Part shown: piece by piece, positions 6,330-8,653 of the stretch
How the letters are laid out: each line of letters starts with the position of its first letter
Position numbering within the stretch: the stretch's first letter is position 1
Origin: PCC-9228 sp964477525
Lineage (GTDB): Bacteria > Cyanobacteriota > Cyanobacteriia > Cyanobacteriales > PCC-9228
Length of the DNA: 8,653 bases
Reading direction: 5' to 3'
Assembly: GCA_964477525.1 (NCBI GenBank)
Contig: CAYZHY010000145.1
Location: 1-8,653 of the forward strand
Notes under the pieces: generated by a model
The model's database searches: none
Told to the model about the DNA's origin: nothing
Seen by the model: the letters and a program-made list of their open reading frames with translations, nothing else
Translations under genes and position numbers: made by a program

Positions 6330-6569
6330 TTATGCTAGAGAAGTGATTTGGATATCGTCTTCGGTGATGTTGTTGGCATCCACACCCGTTAGACCCGCGA
6401 TCGCTTCTCTGTTGACTTTTCTCTGTCAGCTGATTGAAATTTTCTACCATCTCCATTGGCAGGTGGCGGTTGTGGGGTCAAAATATTAGCTGGATACTTG
6501 ACACAATCGTAAAAGCGTGCATTTGTATGGCTGGTACCCTATTTCATTGCCTATTGGTAGGTTTGCCAT
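6330..6569 (-). pseudogene. Broken small gene of unknown function (three single-base frame shifts)
   Basis: I do not recognise a family. The ATG at 6569-6567 directly follows the TAA of the upstream secreted protein. Removing one base at each of three places (an A in the run at 6522-6524, the base at 6460, an A in the run at 6417-6420) gives a single open frame of about 78 residues ending at the TAA 6332-6330. Its pieces are MANLPIGNEIGYQPY, then NARFYDCVKYPANIL with a TPQPPPP stretch, then MEMVENFNQLTEK, then VNREAIAGLTGVDANN and ITEDDIQITSLA. As sequenced only the pieces are open; an ORF from ATG 6456 runs out of frame past the likely end. The intrinsic terminator just beyond the stop supports a transcribed gene ending there. 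It may be a decaying gene, a sequence with homopolymer errors, or a shorter gene of about 41 residues starting at 6456 with one shift. The join is my inference. Confidence 0.35.
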
Positions 6570-7136
6570 TTATCGGGTATCGGTGGCGCAATTTTGGGGT
6601 GGTTTGGCATTACCGGTGTTAAATTGATAAAAACCCTTGAGGTGGAGGAGAGTACTGCGATAGCGTATGGAATTTGTGCCACCTTCAGTATTTGCTTGAG
6701 CGCGACCTACTTGCAAAAAACCATCTTGCCCCCAATCTTCCATTGTATCTTGACGGGGCAAATCGGAGGGCATATCGGCATTCCCAGGAACTGTTTCTAG
6801 ACTTTGTCCGGTTACTGTATTGTTATTCACCTCACCTGTAATGCAGGTTCTGGAACCTTTGTAAGGATAGTAATACGCACCCACGATGTCCTCACCTTGT
6901 TTGCGAAAGCGAAAGCATACGCCGGAAACCCGTTGAATACCGGATGGAGGGCGATCGCTACATAGACGATAATTTCCATTGGGCAAGCTTTCTACCGTAA
7001 ACCGAGCGTTGGTCGGACCTTTGATAACTTCCGCACTCTGAGCTATAGGAGACAATCCTAGGAAAACCGTAGAGAGAATCGGAAAATACAAATACCATTT
7101 CATAAGCCAACGAACTATGTTATAGGTGTTCGCCAT
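6570..7136 (-). CDS. Secreted four-cysteine protein of unknown function
   Basis: The product has 188 residues from ATG 7136; the in-frame ATG at 7103 would give a more typical 24-residue signal peptide beginning MKWYLYFP. Neither start has a clear Shine-Dalgarno sequence. A hydrophobic segment is followed by a probable signal peptidase I site near PIAQSAEV (residues 30-37), so the protein is likely periplasmic or secreted. The mature part begins with a beta-rich module: LPNGNYRLCSDRPP (51-64), VCFRFRKQGEDIVGAYYYP (73-91), TCITGEVNNNTVTGQ (97-111). Cys59, Cys74, Cys98 and Cys183 could form two disulfides. This LP-GNY-CS / CF-FRK-G layout recurs in uncharacterised cyanobacterial exported proteins as I recall them; no activity is known to me. 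The C-terminal part (LLHLKGFYQFN) seems complete. It is the first gene of the unit ended by the terminator at 6270-6299. Confidence 0.75.
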   Translation of the reverse strand: MANTYNIVRWLMKWYLYFPILSTVFLGLSPIAQSAEVIKGPTNARFTVESLPNGNYRLCSDRPPSGIQRVSGVCFRFRKQGEDIVGAYYYPYKGSRTCITGEVNNNTVTGQSLETVPGNADMPSDLPRQDTMEDWGQDGFLQVGRAQANTEGGTNSIRYRSTLLHLKGFYQFNTGNAKPPQNCATDTR

Positions 7137-7279
7137 TGTTGTAAATTATGGAAATTTCTAATTCTAGTCGTACCATAACATAGCAAACGTCTTTTTTTGT
7201 ATGACTGGTTTCTTGATACAGAGATAGCTAGAACGATTTGCATCCATTTAGGAAAAACATGTAGCCTGTCAAAAATATA

Positions 7280-8245
7280 TCAACCCAATTCTTCTAATTG
7301 TTCCATGGCATCGCGATAGCCTTGTTGGTTTCCCTTTTGTTGGAACAACTCAGCAGCTCGTTTAAAATTCGTACGTGCTTTGTCTATTTTGCCACGATCT
7401 TCATAAACTAAAGCAAGGTTATAGTAAAAAAATGCACGATTTGGATCGATTTGAATGGCTCGATTGTAGTTGGAAATGGCTTTTTGATATTGTTCTAGCT
7501 TTTGATAGGCACTTCCCAAGTTGTTGTAAAAAGTAGCAAAATCAGGGTTGAGTTCGATGGCACGATTGTAGTTGGAAATGGCTTCTTGGTATTGTCCGAG
7601 ATTTCTGTAAGCTAGTCCCCGGTTGTTGTAAGCAGTCTCCAGACCGATACCCCCCCAGTCATTATCGATTTCAATCGCACGAGTATAGCTAGAAATGGCT
7701 TTCTGGTACTTTCCTAATTGCTGGTAGGCACTTCCTTTATTGTTGTGAGCAACGGAATAATCGGGATTGAGTTCGATGGCGCGATCGTAGTCGGCAATTG
7801 CTTTCTGATATTCTTTTAGATCGTAGTAGGCATTTCCCCGATTGTAGTAAGCAGCGGCATAATCAGGTTTGATTTCGATGGCGCGATCGTAGTCGGCAAT
7901 TGCTTTCTGATACTCTCTTAAGTTATCGTAGGCATGTCCCCGATATAAATATACATTCACATTTTTGAAATCCAACTCAATGGCTCTGGTAAATGCTTCT
8001 ACAGCCTGGCGATAGTCTCTCTGTTTGTACAATTCCTTGCCGCGATTGTAATAGTCTTTTGCCGATTGAAAATCTTCTGAAGGAATGTTAGGTGTTTGTA
8101 AATTGGCTGGTATTTTTGCTGCACTTACTACAGAACAGGTTCCTAGCAAACCTGCTACACTCAAACAGCATCCCCACCACCGAAGCCATTTTAACTGGGA
8201 AGGTTGCAATTTCTGGTAAAGTAGTGTAGAAATACGTTTTTTCAT
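7280..8245 (-). CDS. Exported tetratricopeptide-repeat (TPR) protein
   Basis: The product has 321 residues from ATG 8245. The frame is open further upstream to 8449 (ATG at 8311 and 8275), but only the 8245 start places the basic MKKR n-region and the hydrophobic segment (about 22-42, ending VVSAAKIP) in a normal signal-peptide position. A cysteine in LLGTCS is not a good lipobox. Seven TPR units follow at about 65-98, 99-132, 133-166, 167-205, 206-239, 240-273 and 274-307. Most have the canonical pattern G-AY-L-Y-AI-Y-RAIE--P; unit 4 has five extra residues (DWGGIGLE region) before the next helix. TPR arrays bind other proteins, so a scaffold role in the periplasm is likely, but the partner is unknown. 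No Shine-Dalgarno or terminator is evident. Confidence 0.88.
   Translation of the reverse strand: MKKRISTLLYQKLQPSQLKWLRWWGCCLSVAGLLGTCSVVSAAKIPANLQTPNIPSEDFQSAKDYYNRGKELYKQRDYRQAVEAFTRAIELDFKNVNVYLYRGHAYDNLREYQKAIADYDRAIEIKPDYAAAYYNRGNAYYDLKEYQKAIADYDRAIELNPDYSVAHNNKGSAYQQLGKYQKAISSYTRAIEIDNDWGGIGLETAYNNRGLAYRNLGQYQEAISNYNRAIELNPDFATFYNNLGSAYQKLEQYQKAISNYNRAIQIDPNRAFFYYNLALVYEDRGKIDKARTNFKRAAELFQQKGNQQGYRDAMEQLEELG
7772..7912. repeat. 102-bp coding repeat within the TPR gene
   Basis: A 39-base segment at 7772-7810 recurs identically at 7874-7912, exactly 102 bp (34 codons) away, encoding the second helices of TPR units 3 and 2. A looser pair with the same period lies near 7461 and 7563. DNA identity above what the protein motif requires points to recent unit duplication or gene conversion. 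Confidence 0.75.
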
Positions 8246-8538
8246 GGCAAAATTTCCCAATCTAGCGATCTCCATTGTTCTATGGTAGCCAATGAAGGCG
8301 ATCGCTGACATTTCTAAAAGAGACAAGAACAGCGCGATCGATGGAGAATTATACTCAAAAAATTCTGTCGTAGCACTTGGACAACTTCTTCCATAGTTGG
8401 GTCTTCTTTTTGGCTTAAATAAAATGATGATTTTTTCATATAAGTACAAACGGGCGTTCGCTTAAAACGATCTATAAAAATAGCGATCGCGGTTCTGGCG
8501 GCTAGCCATCCAGTTAAATTCATATTTCTTAGTCATTA
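8246..8538. other. Leader region between the TPR gene and the upstream partial gene
   Basis: This stretch holds two HIP1 sites (8298-8305, 8483-8490) and several overlapping short minus-strand frames, none with a ribosome site or a recognisable product. One of them (8536-8462, MTKKYEFNWMASRQNRDR start) could be a 24-residue peptide. I see nothing I can call a gene; it presumably carries the TPR promoter and 5' leader. Confidence 0.4.
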
Positions 8539-8653
8539 TTAACTGACTGTACCACTTGCATTGGGAAACCAATAAGCTAAAATAGACAAAATTATCCAAT
8601 ACTTCCTAGGTTCTGGCTTCCAACGTGGGTCATAAACCGTACGAAAATCCGTG
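8539..8653 (-). CDS. C-terminal end of an unidentified protein (partial)
   Basis: The minus strand is open from the window edge to the TAA at 8541-8539, giving 37 residues that read like a real protein end: DFRTVYDPRWKPEPRKYW, then a short hydrophobic segment IILSILAYWFP and the tail NASGTVS. The Pro/Arg/Trp-rich start and hydrophobic end suggest a membrane-associated C-terminus. I do not recognise the family, and the start lies outside the window. Confidence 0.4.
   Translation of the reverse strand, partial: TDFRTVYDPRWKPEPRKYWIILSILAYWFPNASGTVS

Noticed and set aside
8246..8449. Extension of the TPR protein to a TTG at 8449
   Set aside because: The added 68 residues would bury the signal peptide and have no ribosome site; ATG 8245 gives a normal exported-protein N-terminus.
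552..8490. Eleven GCGATCGC octamers considered as operators or attachment sites
   Set aside because: They are scattered inside genes and spacers alike, as expected for the genome-wide HIP1 palindrome of cyanobacteria, and mark the lineage, not a local system.
8314..8523. A 69-codon minus-strand frame starting MNLTGWLAARTA
   Set aside because: It overlaps other short frames and the HIP1 site. A stretch such as DPTMEEVVQVLRQNF looks protein-like and could join the TPR upstream frame through the T-run near 8360, but no homology or start signal supports it.

Overview
The window comes from a cyanobacterium, probably from a draft scaffold. It carries eleven exact copies of the cyanobacterial palindrome HIP1 (GCGATCGC), at 552, 1865, 1955, 2393, 3613, 5156, 5862, 6397, 6951, 8298 and 8483, where chance would give far fewer than one. 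The gene content (YggT, type II peroxiredoxin, SLH-domain lipoprotein, TPR protein) also fits cyanobacteria. A run of exactly 100 N marks an unresolved assembly gap, so single-base frame breaks must be read with sequencing error in mind.

Layout: 1-285 is the frameshifted 3' end of a CrtX-like glycosyltransferase (+). 286-631 has no convincing gene but holds a palindromic element and an orphan open frame. 632-1111 (YggT) and 1190-1735 (type II peroxiredoxin) lie on the minus strand with a 12-bp hairpin between them. The peroxiredoxin diverges from an SLH lipoprotein (1965-3242, +), which is followed 76 bp later by dapB (3319-4149, +). dapB converges on hcp (4490-6127, -); the space between them holds a 17-bp perfect stem-loop and a 9-bp pyrimidine tandem repeat that contains the assembly gap. 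Upstream of hcp are an FNR/HcpR-type palindrome (6189-6202) and, just beyond it, an intrinsic terminator (6270-6299) that closes a minus-strand unit. That unit consists of a secreted four-cysteine protein (6570-7136) and a broken small gene (6330-6569). A TPR protein (7280-8245, -) and the last 37 codons of an unidentified minus-strand gene (8539-8653) complete the window.

The genes are mostly unrelated housekeeping or stress functions: lysine and cell-wall precursor synthesis (DapB), peroxide removal (PrxII), nitric oxide or nitrosative stress (Hcp), and envelope proteins. I see no defence island, CRISPR array, biosynthetic cluster, tRNA, rRNA or intact mobile element. The observations most worth following are the HcpR/FNR-like site in front of a class-I-type hcp, the small gene that becomes one coherent peptide if three single bases are removed, and the collapsed pyrimidine repeat.
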